A stretch of 64,000 nt of DNA from Paraburkholderia bryophila (GCF_013409255.1 NZ_JACCAS010000001.1:558001-622000), one strand, 5' to 3'. Positions 20,296-28,862 are shown, counted from the stretch's first letter. The notes: generated by a model not told the origin, from the letters alone. Made by a program: numbers and translations.

Positions 20296-21432
20296 ATGCC
20301 GGTGATTTTCGATTGGAACCAGGCTAAACGGCGGGTTGGCACGGCAAACGATTCCGACGTGCCGCTCGAAGACCGCTATCGACTCCTGATCGATGCCGTG
20401 CAGGACTATGCGATCTTCATGCTCGATCCGACGGGTCGGGTAGCGAGTTGGAACGGCGGCGCAAGGAAAATCAAAGGCTACGAAGCCGGCGAAATCATCG
20501 GCCGCCATTTCTCGGTTTTCTACACGCCGGAAGACATCGCGTCCAATAAGCCCGCGCACGAGCTGGCCGTCGCAACGGCCCAAGGCAGAGTGGAAGATCA
20601 GGGTTGGCGCGTGCGCCGCGACGGATCGCGGTTCTGGGCGGATGTCGCGATCACCGCGGTATATGACACAACCGGCGTGTTGCTGGGCTTCGCCAAAGTC
20701 ACGCGCGACATGAGCGAACGCATGCGGCTCGCGGAACTCGAACACGCGAGCGAGCTTGCCGTGCGCATGCAGAGCGCACGCGAGGAGGAGCAAAGGCGTA
20801 TCGCGCGCGAATTGCACGACGATCTCGGCCAGCAGCTAACCGCGCTCAAAATGGGGATCGCCGCGCTGGAAAACCAATTGAGCGACGGCAACGGCGGCTC
20901 CCCCGCGCTCGCGGCGACGCGCGGACTGCAACAGCAGATCGACGATACGATCGGATCGCTGCGGAGGATCGCGGCCAACCTCCGGCCGCCGATGCTGGAC
21001 GACCTGGGTTTGGCGCCCGCGCTCGAGTGGCTGGCTGACGACTTTGCGGGCCGGTTCGGCGTGAAAACCTACGTCGATATCGAGGTCGATCACAAGATCT
21101 TCACCGTGCCGGCTTCCACCGCGATTTTCCGGATCGTGCAGGAAGCGCTGACCAACGTAGCGAAACACGCGCAGGCCAGCGAGGTGCGCATCACCCTCTC
21201 GGCGAGCACGGACCGTTGCACCGTGCGCGTTGAAGACAACGGCCTCGGCGACGCCACGGGCGGCGAGCGCAAGACCAATTCGCTCGGCCTGCTGGGCATG
21301 CGTGAGCGCGCCCGGCAGCTCGGCGGGTTCGTGCTGATCGACAGCGCGCCGAGGGCGGGGTTCCGGATCACGGTTCACCTTCCGCTCGACGCGATTCAGG
21401 CCGGCGAGCCGGATACTCCTGGTGAGCGTTAG
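20296..21432 (+). CDS. PAS sensor histidine kinase (NarX/HisKA_3 type)
   Basis: A 378-residue soluble kinase. The PAS domain is at residues 25-140 (DAVQDYAIFMLDP, WNGGARKIKGY), then the HisKA_3 dimerisation helix with His174 (ARELHDDLGQQL) and an ATPase domain (VQEALTNVAKHA, VEDNGLG, GLLGMRER). Its N-terminal region has no haem-binding signature that can be proved by eye. The ATG at 20296 is too close to GGGAG; a GTG at 20302 is better spaced and may be the true start. The NarL-type regulator at 25454 is the only nearby partner. Confidence 0.9.
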   Translation: MPVIFDWNQAKRRVGTANDSDVPLEDRYRLLIDAVQDYAIFMLDPTGRVASWNGGARKIKGYEAGEIIGRHFSVFYTPEDIASNKPAHELAVATAQGRVEDQGWRVRRDGSRFWADVAITAVYDTTGVLLGFAKVTRDMSERMRLAELEHASELAVRMQSAREEEQRRIARELHDDLGQQLTALKMGIAALENQLSDGNGGSPALAATRGLQQQIDDTIGSLRRIAANLRPPMLDDLGLAPALEWLADDFAGRFGVKTYVDIEVDHKIFTVPASTAIFRIVQEALTNVAKHAQASEVRITLSASTDRCTVRVEDNGLGDATGGERKTNSLGLLGMRERARQLGGFVLIDSAPRAGFRITVHLPLDAIQAGEPDTPGER

Positions 21433-21488
21433 CTGGTCCCAGTCGGCACGCCGTCACGATGAAGACGTCACGCCCGGCGCCCCCATGC

Positions 21489-21944
21489 TCAGGCCACCGT
21501 GGGTTCCCGAATCAGCAGCACGGGGCACGGCGAATGCCGGACGAAACGCTCGGCGACGCTGCCGAGCACCATCCGCCGCATACCCCGCCGGCCGTGCGTA
21601 CCCATCACGACCAGATCCACGCCACGCCGCGCAACGCAGCGTGCGATGCAACTGGCAATGTCTTCGGCAATGCCCTGGGTTTCGAGAATTTCGGTATCGC
21701 CCGTCACGTCGAGCGCTTGCATCTTCGCGAGCGCGTCGTCCAGCAAGCTGCGTCCGACTTGCCGCGCGGCATCGGTCAGCAGGCGCGGATCGCACGCACC
21801 CGCGTAGGTAAAGGCCGCCGACTGGTCGATTACATACACCGCGGTCAAGCTGGCGTGCGCCAGTTTAGCCATGCGGATCGCTTCGTCTAGCGCACACTTC
21901 GCTGCTTCGCTGCCATCCACGGCAACCAGAATTTTTCCGTACAT
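21489..21944 (-). CDS. Universal stress protein
   Basis: A 151-residue UspA-family protein: KILVAVDGSEAAK at the N-terminus and the nucleotide motif GTHGRRGMRRMVLGSVAE near the C-terminus. GAGGAG precedes the ATG at 21944. It is convergent with the PAS kinase gene and follows the RaiA-like gene on the same strand with a 60-base gap, so the two may share the FNR-type site at 22484. Confidence 0.92.
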   Translation of the reverse strand: MYGKILVAVDGSEAAKCALDEAIRMAKLAHASLTAVYVIDQSAAFTYAGACDPRLLTDAARQVGRSLLDDALAKMQALDVTGDTEILETQGIAEDIASCIARCVARRGVDLVVMGTHGRRGMRRMVLGSVAERFVRHSPCPVLLIREPTVA

Positions 21945-22004
21945 GACGTACTCCTCGCAATGCACTACAAAATGGGATTGTTCAGGCGATCGATGCGTCG
22001 TACC

Positions 22005-22352
22005 TCAGGAGCGTTGACGACCCGGCGTGCGCGCAAGCTGCGCTTCGGCGGAATCGAATGCTGCGTGAATCGCCACTTCGGCGTCCGCGTTCAAGCAATG
22101 TCTGATCGGAACGAGTTCGCCGCTGTGCATGATCAGATCGAGTCGGGCGTCGAACAAGGGACCGCGCGCCTCATCCGCACCGCCGTCGACGCGATTGCAC
22201 TCTTTCGTCGCGCGGATGGATTCGATCGCCAGATGGCAACCCGAAATGGCCTGACTGAAGCGCTCCAGACGTACTAACTGCGAAGCCGCTTCAGCCTCGA
22301 TTTGTACTGTCCCGGCAAAGCCGAGATAGACGATTTGCATGCCGACTCCCAT
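22005..22352 (-). CDS. RaiA/HPF-like ribosome-associated protein
   Basis: A 115-residue protein starting MGVGMQIVYLGFAGTVQIEA. The layout (short strand, helix, then RLERFSQAISGCHLAIES and later strands) resembles the ribosome hibernation/sigma-54 modulation family that binds the decoding region of 70S ribosomes in stationary phase. The match is by pattern and context, not by a unique motif. GAGAGGAC precedes the ATG at 22352. A TTGAC-CTGA-GTCAA box about 130 bases upstream fits a low-oxygen dormancy role. Confidence 0.6.
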   Translation of the reverse strand: MGVGMQIVYLGFAGTVQIEAEAASQLVRLERFSQAISGCHLAIESIRATKECNRVDGGADEARGPLFDARLDLIMHSGELVPIRHCLNADAEVAIHAAFDSAEAQLARTPGRQRS

Positions 22353-22714
22353 GTCCTCTCTCCCTTGCGTTCCGCGTTTTCTCGCGGGTTCCGTCGCGAA
22401 GTCGCCCGCAGCAGTGACGCGGCGGACTGGCAATACACGATCGGCGTGATGACTGGATCATCGGCTCGCGCGGTTTGAGACGCTTGACCTGAGTCAAGAC
22501 ATCGATTGGGCATGCGTTGCGAGGGGTTACCCGCGCCGCATTGTCTGTAGGGAAAGTCCGACACGAGCGCGGCAGACCTGACGCCAAGCTCAGCGCAGAC
22601 TGATTTGCATCCGCGGTGCACTGACCAATACTGAATTTCAAGACAGCAGCAATGGATTGCCCTCGCAGCGCGCCACGATAACCGCACCGAGGTTGACACG
22701 TCAGGAGACCGGCC
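22353..22714. other. Divergent intergenic region with FNR box
   Basis: This 362-base stretch between the RaiA-like gene and the 77-residue gene contains the FNR-type box at 22484-22497 and no convincing reading frame. Antisense-style ORFs crossing it lack a ribosome site and codon pattern. Confidence 0.6.
22484..22497. promoter_or_regulatory. FNR/ANR-type box TTGAC-N4-GTCAA
   Basis: TTGAC-CTGA-GTCAA, a perfect 5-4-5 palindrome of the FNR/DNR class. It lies 132 bases before the minus-strand RaiA-like gene and 218 bases before the plus-strand 77-residue gene. Confidence 0.65.
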
Positions 22715-22948
22715 ATGTCGAACGCTATTTCTTCCCCCTGCGCTACCGCGTCGGCAACCCAACCTCAGCACGCGGACGCCTGCGAGTTCGACGCGCTCCT
22801 CGCGCTGGCCCGTGAGGCCGGCATGCTGATTACGCTCGACGGACAGATCGGCCGCGAACGCTATCAAAGCATCGCGGGCTCGTTGCATGCCTTCAGGCGC
22901 TTCGCCGAAGCACTGCGCGCCAATCTGGTCCAGCACGCGCCGGTTTAG
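22715..22948 (+). CDS. Small protein of unknown function (77 aa)
   Basis: A 77-residue protein beginning MSNAISSPCATASATQPQHA, with a flexible N-terminal third and a helical remainder (EFDALLALAREAGMLITLDG, then RERYQSIAGSLHAFRRFAEAL). AGGAG lies eight bases before the ATG. No family was recognised. Its place between the RaiA-like and tandem USP genes inside the FNR-box island suggests a stress-adaptation role, by context only. Confidence 0.6.
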   Translation: MSNAISSPCATASATQPQHADACEFDALLALAREAGMLITLDGQIGRERYQSIAGSLHAFRRFAEALRANLVQHAPV

Positions 22949-23038
22949 CGCGCCGTAAGGCGGCGAACAGGTCGACAGGCGGGGCACCCCAATCAACGTG
23001 CCGAGCGGTTCGAAGTGACCGGGTCAACGCCACCTGCA

Positions 23039-23052
23039 TTGACCTGAATCAA
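23039..23052. promoter_or_regulatory. FNR/ANR-type box before tandem USP
   Basis: TTGAC-CTGA-ATCAA, 74 bases upstream of the tandem USP start. It shares the central CTGA with the site at 22484, and its spacing fits a class II-like activator position on the plus strand. Confidence 0.6.
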
Positions 23053-23125
23053 CGCCGTGGACGCGTTCGCTCCTAGACTGGGACCACACGTTCTTGCGCC
23101 ACCCATCCACTTCTGGAGGTTTGCA

Positions 23126-23962
23126 ATGAGCTACAAAACCATCGTCGTTCATCTGGACACGAGCCGGCGCGCCCATCCGCGGCTCGAAGTCGCGCTGCAT
23201 CTCGCGAAGCAGTTCGGCGCCCATCTGACCGGCGTATTCGCGGTGTTCAGTCCCAATCCGCGGTCGTTGTCCATCATGGCCGGCACCGCGAGCTACTACG
23301 CGACCCACGAGCAGTTACGCGCCGAGCGGCGCGGCGCGCTCGAGCGTCTGTTTCACGCCGAGTTGGGCCGCGCTGGCGTGGAGGGCGAATGGATCGCCGT
23401 CGACGAGCCGGCCAACCTCGCGCTGCCAAATCGCAGCCGTTGCGCCGACCTGATCGTCGCCGGCCAGGACAATCCGAATGATCCGGAGTCTTACGTCGAC
23501 AACGCCTTCCCGGAACACCTCGTCATGTCCGCGGGGCGGCCGGTGCTGCTCGTGCCGTATGCGACCAGCGTCACCCTGCCTGGCGACCATGTGATGGTCG
23601 GCTGGGACGGTAGCCGCGAAGCGGCCCGTGCCGTGCACGATGCGCTGCCGTTTATGCGCGCGGCACGGCTTACCACGATCGTGACGGTGAACGGCACGCA
23701 CGGTGATTCGCAGCCGCCCATCGCGGGCGCCGACATCGCGGCGGTGCTCGCGCGGCACGGCGTTCGCGTCGAAATCAGGAACGTCGAGGCCGCCTCAGGC
23801 CTCGCGGCCGGCGACATGTTGCTGTCGACCGCCGCCGGGCTCGAAGCGGACCTGCTCGTGATGGGCGCCTACGCGCATACCCGCTGGCAGGAACTGGTGC
23901 TGGGCGGCGCCACTCGCGCCGTGCTCAAGTCGATGACCTTACCGGTGCTGATGTCGCATTGA
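23126..23962 (+). CDS. Tandem-domain universal stress protein
   Basis: A 278-residue protein with two UspA-like halves. The first (residues 1-150) starts KTIVVHLDTSRRA and lacks a clear ATP motif. The second (about 155-278) has VMVGWDGSREAARA and a C-terminal MGAYAHTRWQELVLGGATRAVL in place of the G-2x-G-9x-G motif, a pattern typical of tandem, UspE-like members. GGAGG precedes the ATG. It is followed after 54 bases by another USP gene, probably in one transcript. Confidence 0.9.
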   Translation: MSYKTIVVHLDTSRRAHPRLEVALHLAKQFGAHLTGVFAVFSPNPRSLSIMAGTASYYATHEQLRAERRGALERLFHAELGRAGVEGEWIAVDEPANLALPNRSRCADLIVAGQDNPNDPESYVDNAFPEHLVMSAGRPVLLVPYATSVTLPGDHVMVGWDGSREAARAVHDALPFMRAARLTTIVTVNGTHGDSQPPIAGADIAAVLARHGVRVEIRNVEAASGLAAGDMLLSTAAGLEADLLVMGAYAHTRWQELVLGGATRAVLKSMTLPVLMSH

Positions 23963-24016
23963 CGGTCGCAGCCGCTTGACAGCGTGTCATCGGAAGGATT
24001 TTTCAGGAGAGACGTC

Positions 24017-24523
24017 ATGTATCAGCAGATTCTGGTCGCCATCGACGGTAGTGAAACGTCGCAGCACGCGCTGGGTGCGGCGTTGCAACTGGCGCACGAC
24101 GCCGGCGCGCAACTGCAACCGCTGTTCGTCGTGGATGTGCCGGTGATGGCGTACGACGTCCCTGCCTACGACCCGTCTTATGTGCGCGACGCGCTGCTTG
24201 AAGAAGGCGCGCATGTGACCCAGCAAGCCGCCGAACTCATGGCACGCGCCGGCGTGAGCGGCACGCCGCGCATCATCGAGGCGGATCCGGTCGCCGACGA
24301 CGTTGCTCACTGCATCCAGCGCGCGGCCGCCGACTTCAAGGCCGACGTGGTGGTAATGGGCACGCACGGCCGGCGAGGCTTCCGTCGCATGATGCTCGGC
24401 AGCGTCGCCGAACGCTTTCTGCGGGTCGCGCAGTGTCCGGTGCTGATGATCTCCTCGCACTGTGTTCAAGCTGATTCAGGCACGACAGCGCCGTCGTCCG
24501 ACACGGCGAGCAAACCGTCGTGA
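24017..24523 (+). CDS. Universal stress protein
   Basis: A 168-residue single UspA domain: QILVAIDGSETSQ, then GTHGRRGFRRMMLGSVAERFLR for ATP binding, with an extra serine/threonine-rich C-terminal tail of about 18 residues. AGGAGAG precedes the ATG at 24017. It is the second gene after the FNR-type box at 23039. A strong hairpin terminator follows at 24618. Confidence 0.92.
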   Translation: MYQQILVAIDGSETSQHALGAALQLAHDAGAQLQPLFVVDVPVMAYDVPAYDPSYVRDALLEEGAHVTQQAAELMARAGVSGTPRIIEADPVADDVAHCIQRAAADFKADVVVMGTHGRRGFRRMMLGSVAERFLRVAQCPVLMISSHCVQADSGTTAPSSDTASKPS

Positions 24524-24617
24524 AGTGCACGACTCCGCCGACACGGCACTAGCCACTCGACACCGCCCACCGGGGTCGTTCAGACATTACGCGGAAATAG
24601 CCCCACGCGTAAATTTA

Positions 24618-24648
24618 AAGCGCCCCGTTTTTCAGGGCGCTTCTTTTT
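24618..24648. terminator. Bidirectional intrinsic terminator
   Basis: AAGCGCCC...GGGCGCTT, an eight-base perfect stem with a nine-base loop, followed by CTTTTTG on the plus strand and preceded by an A-rich run (AAATTTAA) that gives a U-run on the minus strand. It lies between two convergent USP genes. Confidence 0.85.
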
Positions 24649-24688
24649 GTGGCGCTTTTTATGCCGCCCCTGTGCGGCATCCGTGCCA

Positions 24689-25165
24689 CTAAAGCTCCGA
24701 GGGGATTTCATCCTGATCGCGCGCGCGCCGAACCAGTAGAACCGGCATATTCGCGCGCCGCACGAACGCCTCCGCGACACTGCCTAGCAGCAACCGCCCG
24801 ATCCCACGCCGGCCGTGCGTGCCCATGACGACGAGATCGGCTTCGCAGGTGTCCGCGACACGGCTCAGCACGCTCACGATATCTTCGCCATACGCGTCGA
24901 CGATGCGCGTCAGCCCGCGCACGCCGCGTTGCTCGAAGAACGCGCGGGCGTCTTCCAGGGTGGCCATGGCGGCTTCGGCCGACGCTTTGGTCCGCGCCGA
25001 TTCGTCGAGCCGACCCGTGCCGATGTCGATCATTTGCGCGGCATGTTCGGCGACGAACACCGCCGTCACGGTCGAATCCGCCACCTCCGCGATGTTCAGC
25101 GCCTGCTCGAGCGCAAGCTGCGCCGCCTGGCTGCCGTCGATGGCGACGAGTATCCGTTGGTACAT
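24689..25165 (-). CDS. Universal stress protein
   Basis: A 158-residue UspA protein: RILVAIDGSQAAQ and the nucleotide loop GTHGRRGIGRLLLGSVAEAFVR. AGGAGA precedes the ATG at 25165; an upstream TTG extension to 25267 would start inside the FNR box and is rejected. A perfect TTGAT-GACG-ATCAA box lies about 90 bases upstream. It converges on the terminator at 24618. Confidence 0.92.
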   Translation of the reverse strand: MYQRILVAIDGSQAAQLALEQALNIAEVADSTVTAVFVAEHAAQMIDIGTGRLDESARTKASAEAAMATLEDARAFFEQRGVRGLTRIVDAYGEDIVSVLSRVADTCEADLVVMGTHGRRGIGRLLLGSVAEAFVRRANMPVLLVRRARDQDEIPSEL

Positions 25166-25253
25166 GACAATCTCCTGAAACTCGAATCGATCTGAAGGCG
25201 CTTCGCTAAAAAGCGCCTGAGAATTCAGTCTGCCGTTCGCGCCAAAATTACGT

Positions 25254-25267
25254 TTGATGACGATCAA
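25254..25267. promoter_or_regulatory. Perfect FNR/ANR box
   Basis: TTGAT-GACG-ATCAA matches the FNR consensus at all ten conserved positions. It lies 89 bases before the minus-strand USP gene and 187 bases before the plus-strand NarL-type regulator. Confidence 0.75.
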
Positions 25268-25453
25268 GCGCCGTACGACGGGCTTCGATTACCCGTTGCG
25301 CCGGATGTCATGGCGTGATCCGTACAAATCGCAGAAAATGGGGGGCAGGCGGTTTTTTGCCCCCGCGCCGGACGATTTCAGCCGCGCCGGGAAACTCAGT
25401 AGCGTCAAAGAGGCACGCCGACGAATCGGCGAGCAATAGCGGGAGACGCAAAG

Positions 25454-26101
25454 ATGATTCGAGTGCTGATAGCCGACGACCATGCGCTCGTGCGCGATGG
25501 TCTGCGTCATATCCTGCAGAATGCGAGCGGGTTCGACGTCGTCGGTGAAGCTAACGACGGCGCCAGTACGATCGCACTGGTCCGCTCGCATCCGGCCGAG
25601 GTACTCGTGCTGGATTTGTCGATGCCGGGACGCAACGGCGTCGAACTGATCAGGCAGATCAAGGAGGAAAAGCCGGCGCTGCGCATTCTCGTGCTCACCA
25701 TGCACGCGGAGCAGCAGTACGCCGTGCGTGCCTTCAAGGCCGGCGCCTCCGGGTATCTCACCAAAGAAAGCGCCAGTGCCGAACTGGTCTCGTCGGTCGG
25801 CAAGGTGGCCTCCGGCGGCGTCTATGTGAGCCTCGCCATGGCCGAGCGCTTTGCGCAAAGCCTGAACGAACCCGCTGACACGCTGCCTCATCAACGCCTG
25901 TCCGATCGCGAATTCGACGTGTTCCGCCGCATCGCGGCAGGGCAAACCATCACTGAGATCGCCGCCGAGTTGTGTGTCAGCAGCAAGACCGTGAGCACGT
26001 ACAAAACCCGTATCCTCGAGAAGATGCAGATGCCGCACGAAGCCGCGCTGGTGCGCTATGCGCTGCGCCACAAGCTGCTCGGCGATGACGACGAAATCTA
26101 G
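25454..26101 (+). CDS. NarL/FixJ-family response regulator
   Basis: A 215-residue regulator. The receiver is at residues 1-120, with acidic D8-D9 and acceptor Asp54 (LVLDLSMPGRNG). A C-terminal LuxR-type helix-turn-helix follows at about 148-210 (LSDREFDVFRRIAAGQTITEIA, SSKTVSTYKTRI). No kinase is adjacent, but two HisKA_3 kinases of the matching class lie in the window (20296 and 59582), so it may integrate both. GGGAGACGCAAAG precedes the ATG. Confidence 0.92.
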   Translation: MIRVLIADDHALVRDGLRHILQNASGFDVVGEANDGASTIALVRSHPAEVLVLDLSMPGRNGVELIRQIKEEKPALRILVLTMHAEQQYAVRAFKAGASGYLTKESASAELVSSVGKVASGGVYVSLAMAERFAQSLNEPADTLPHQRLSDREFDVFRRIAAGQTITEIAAELCVSSKTVSTYKTRILEKMQMPHEAALVRYALRHKLLGDDDEI

Positions 26102-26137
26102 CGCAACGCTGGGCGTCGGCTATTTTTTAGCTTACTG

Positions 26138-27124
26138 TCAGCCGATCGACAGCACCGCCGCACCGGTGAGCTTACCCGTGCGCAGGTCATCCAGCGCCCG
26201 GTTGGCGTCGCCCAATGGGTAAGTGGTCGTGGCGATCTGAAGACGGGTTTGCGCAGCCAGTCGCATGAACGCCACGCCGTCTTCGCGCGTCAGATTCGCC
26301 ACCGACACCACGCGCCGTTCGCCCCACAGGAATGCATACGGAAACGACGGGATGTCGGTCATATGAATGCCGCCGCACACTACCACCCCGCCCTTCGCCA
26401 CCGCTTTCAGCGCGAGCGGCACCAATGCGCCGACGGGCGCGAACAGCAAGGCGGCGTCCAGTTCATCGGGCGGCGCCGCGTCGCTGGCGCCCGCCCATGC
26501 AGCGCCGAGGCGCAGCGCGAACTGCTGACTGTCGAGGTCGCCGGGACGGGTGAAGGCATACACCGTCCGGCCCTAGTGACGGGCAATCTGTGCGACGATG
26601 TGCGCGGCTGCCCCGAAGCCGTAAATGCCGATGCGCCGCGCGTCGCCGGCCATCTTGAGCGTGCGATAGCCGATCAGTCCCGCGCAGAGTAACGGCGCGG
26701 CTTCGATATCGGAATACTGCGCCGGCAGATGAAAACAGTAACGGCTGTCCGCGACCGTGCGTTCGGCGTAGCCTCCGTCGAGCGTATAGCCTGTGAAGCC
26801 GGGATCGTCGCACAGGTTCTCGCGCGCGCTCGTGCAGTAGCTGCACTGGCCGCAGGTGTGGCCGAGCCACGGCACACCGACCCGGTCGCCGACGGCGAAA
26901 CCCGCGACGCCCACGCCGAGCGCGGCGACCGTCCCGACGATCTCATGACCGGGAATCACCGGCTGCCTGCGGTGTGGCAATTCGTGGTCGATCAGATGCA
27001 GGTCCGTGCGACACACGCCGCACGCGTGGACGTCGATCAGCAGTTGACCCGCGTCGGGCTGCGGATCGGGCACCTGCATATCGTGCAGCCACGAGTCGTT
27101 GCCGTCGAACACCATCGCGCGCAT
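26138..27124 (-). pseudogene. Zinc alcohol dehydrogenase with in-frame amber codon
   Basis: A 328-codon AdhP-like medium-chain dehydrogenase interrupted by TAG at 26573-26575. Before the stop lie the catalytic zinc site (GVCRTDLHLIDHE, GHEIVGTV), the structural zinc lobe (CGQCSYCTSARENLC) and IYGFGAAAHIVAQIARH. After it, in the same frame, GRTVYAFTRPGD continues to the end. The family usually has Gln at this place, so CAG to TAG is the simple explanation. AGGAGG precedes the ATG at 27124. Unless the amber is suppressed, the product lacks most of its NAD domain. Such enzymes reduce aldehydes in fermentation. Confidence 0.85.
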
Positions 27125-27401
27125 GTCGCCCTCCTTTTGCCCACTCGCTTCATGTGCAAGACCATCGTCTGGCCGAGCTCGCCGTTTCATTCACGGTCAT
27201 CAAACCATCATACGGCGACGTGCCCTATTGGAATCATGTTCCTCACCGTCAGCGCCGCTTCACTCGCAGAAGTGATCCTCCAGCGCTTCCGCGGTTATCG
27301 CGCATCGCACGCGCCAGGCAGAGCGCGGCCACACATCGCTCACCGATGTAACCAGCATAGTCCCGCTGGCCGCTGCGTCGCCCGCTTCGAGGTCGACCCG
27401 A

Positions 27402-27415
27402 TTGACCCACATCAA
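27402..27415. promoter_or_regulatory. FNR/ANR-type box
   Basis: TTGAC-CCAC-ATCAA, 81 bases from the next FNR-type site at 27483. Together they form a double-site region upstream of the cytochrome gene; this one may instead serve the divergent alcohol dehydrogenase. Confidence 0.5.
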
Positions 27416-27482
27416 CCGTGCGATGGGGTCGAACGACACCTAGCCCGCAGTTCACACGCGTTTCTGGCAGAAAAACGTTGAC

Positions 27483-27496
27483 TTGACCTGCGTCAA
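27483..27496. promoter_or_regulatory. FNR/ANR-type box before cytochrome c
   Basis: TTGAC-CTGC-GTCAA, a perfect palindrome of the TTGAC class, 57 bases before the GTG of the cytochrome gene. Confidence 0.65.
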
Positions 27497-27553
27497 TCGC
27501 AACGGTCCACTCGCTCGTAGACTGAATCTCGAACGTCTCGTGGAGTGTGCTTC

Positions 27554-27895
27554 GTGAAAGCCGTGCCCTTGCCCCATCTCGCCGCGACGCTGCTCGCACT
27601 GTTCCTGAGCGCGAGCAGCGCAGCGCTCGCGCAGTCCGAGCCGACCGCGCTGGTCGATCAGCAGCATTGCATGTTCTGCCACACCCGCGACGCGCCTTTT
27701 CTCGCCCCTTCGTTTCAGCAGATCGCGGCACGTTATCGCGACGTGCCGAATGCCCGGTTGATGCTCGAACACAAACTGCGAGAAGGAGGCAAGGCGCATT
27801 GGGGCGATACCGCCATGCCGCTGCCGCCGGATCGCGGCGGCCCGCTCACGGCCGAAGACGCCCACACCCTGATCGTGTGGGTCCTGGCTCAATGA
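27554..27895 (+). CDS. Small exported monohaem cytochrome c
   Basis: A 113-residue protein with a cleavable signal peptide (hydrophobic stretch to ASSAALAQS, about residue 27), then the haem motif CMFCH (about 40-44) and a distal-side methionine in DTAMPLPP (about 80). It is probably a periplasmic class I cytochrome c feeding a terminal oxidase or reductase. The GTG at 27554 is eight bases after GGAG; the earlier GTG at 27545 is too close to it. It starts a three-gene run with the two small genes downstream. Confidence 0.85.
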   Translation: MKAVPLPHLAATLLALFLSASSAALAQSEPTALVDQQHCMFCHTRDAPFLAPSFQQIAARYRDVPNARLMLEHKLREGGKAHWGDTAMPLPPDRGGPLTAEDAHTLIVWVLAQ

Positions 27896-27944
27896 CCGGA
27901 CTCGCCGCCTGGCGCGGCTGCAATCGATACACACGGAGCCACCC

Positions 27945-28319
27945 ATGCGCCTCACCATCCACCTCGACACCTTCGACCGCGTCAATCCCATGGCGTTTGT
28001 CATCCTGTGGCTCGACAAGGACACGCGTCGATGGTCGCGTGAAGGACATCTCGGGCTCGAGTTGCCCGAATGGGGCACGTTGCATGTGGACTCCGGCAAC
28101 ACGCTCGTGTGCGGGCCGCAGGATGCGACGCCTTGGTGCGTGCTGGAAGGTCTCGATCTGAATACGCCCGGCGGTCCTTTCGAAGGCGAGACCGGCCGTG
28201 CTCAATGGTGCGGCAACGCAGGCCGGACCCTGATGAGCGGCCACTGGCATGTGCAATGTGTCGACAACGCGTGCGTGGAACCCGAAAACGGCCTGTTTGC
28301 CGACGACGAAGCACGCTGA
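27945..28319 (+). CDS. DUF3564-like Burkholderia protein
   Basis: A 124-residue soluble protein starting MRLTIHLDTFDRVNPMAFVI, with LWLDKDTRRWSREGHLGLELPEWG. From memory this resembles the Burkholderia-specific DUF3564 family, whose function is unknown. Cysteines cluster near residues 56, 65, 89, 105 and 110. It lies 49 bases after the cytochrome gene, and its stop abuts the next reading frame. The family name is a recollection, not a search result. Confidence 0.65.
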   Translation: MRLTIHLDTFDRVNPMAFVILWLDKDTRRWSREGHLGLELPEWGTLHVDSGNTLVCGPQDATPWCVLEGLDLNTPGGPFEGETGRAQWCGNAGRTLMSGHWHVQCVDNACVEPENGLFADDEAR

Positions 28320-28355
28320 ATGGTGTTTCCAACCATCACGATGACGAGGTGCGAT

Positions 28356-28862
28356 ATGGGGCTGACCGCGGATCTGGACGGCGTACGCCACGCCTATGGA
28401 CTATGTTTCGTGCGTGCGCCCTGGGCCTATTTCACGCGCTTACCGCTCGATCAGCAATGGGGCGACGGCTGGGAACAGGCACCGTATGAGCAGCATGCCG
28501 GTCTGCCGTACGACGACGGCCCCGAGCAGATTCTGACCGTCGCCTTCGACGGACCTTTGCAGGTGCCCAATGCCGACTACGGCAAGCAGCTCAGCGTGAT
28601 CGAAATCAATCGCGGCGACGCGCCGTGGCTGCGCACGCAGGATTTCATCAGCAACGCGCCGGTTCACATCATGGCCGGCGCGTCGCTCGAGCGGTTTGTC
28701 GAGCAGGTCGAACTCGCGGGTGGCCGGGTCTTCGCACCGCTCGGATGGGGCGCCTTGCGGCTCGAACCTTGTGCCCGGAACGAGGCGGCGCCGCGCGCCG
28801 TTTCCAATGACGTGCCGACGGTCGCGGACCAGACAGCGACGGCGAGCAAAGTCAAAGTCTGA
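28356..28862 (+). CDS. Conserved-looking protein of unknown function
   Basis: A 168-residue soluble protein (MGLTADLDGVRHAYGLCFVR), rich in aromatic residues (APWAYFTRLP, WGDGWEQAPYEQHAG) and acidic overall. The ATG at 28356 has GAGG just upstream and is preferred over the ATG at 28320 that touches the previous stop. No domain was recognised. It shares the cytochrome transcript and precedes the acetyl-CoA synthetase promoter region. Confidence 0.65.
   Translation: MGLTADLDGVRHAYGLCFVRAPWAYFTRLPLDQQWGDGWEQAPYEQHAGLPYDDGPEQILTVAFDGPLQVPNADYGKQLSVIEINRGDAPWLRTQDFISNAPVHIMAGASLERFVEQVELAGGRVFAPLGWGALRLEPCARNEAAPRAVSNDVPTVADQTATASKVKV

Larger units (their letters stand above)
27125..27553. other. 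Divergent regulatory region with two FNR boxes
   Basis: A 429-base gap between the alcohol dehydrogenase and cytochrome genes. It holds FNR-type sites at 27402 and 27483 and no supported gene. ORFs crossing it (for example 27249-27731 on the minus strand) are basic, low-complexity antisense frames. Confidence 0.55.

Noticed and set aside
23016..23028. GTGAC-CGG-GTCAA near the tandem USP gene
   Set aside because: The spacer is three bases, not four, so the half-sites are out of phase for an FNR dimer.
27249..27731. 160-residue minus-strand ORF across the cytochrome promoter region
   Set aside because: Crosses both FNR boxes and the cytochrome start; arginine-rich shadow with no ribosome site.
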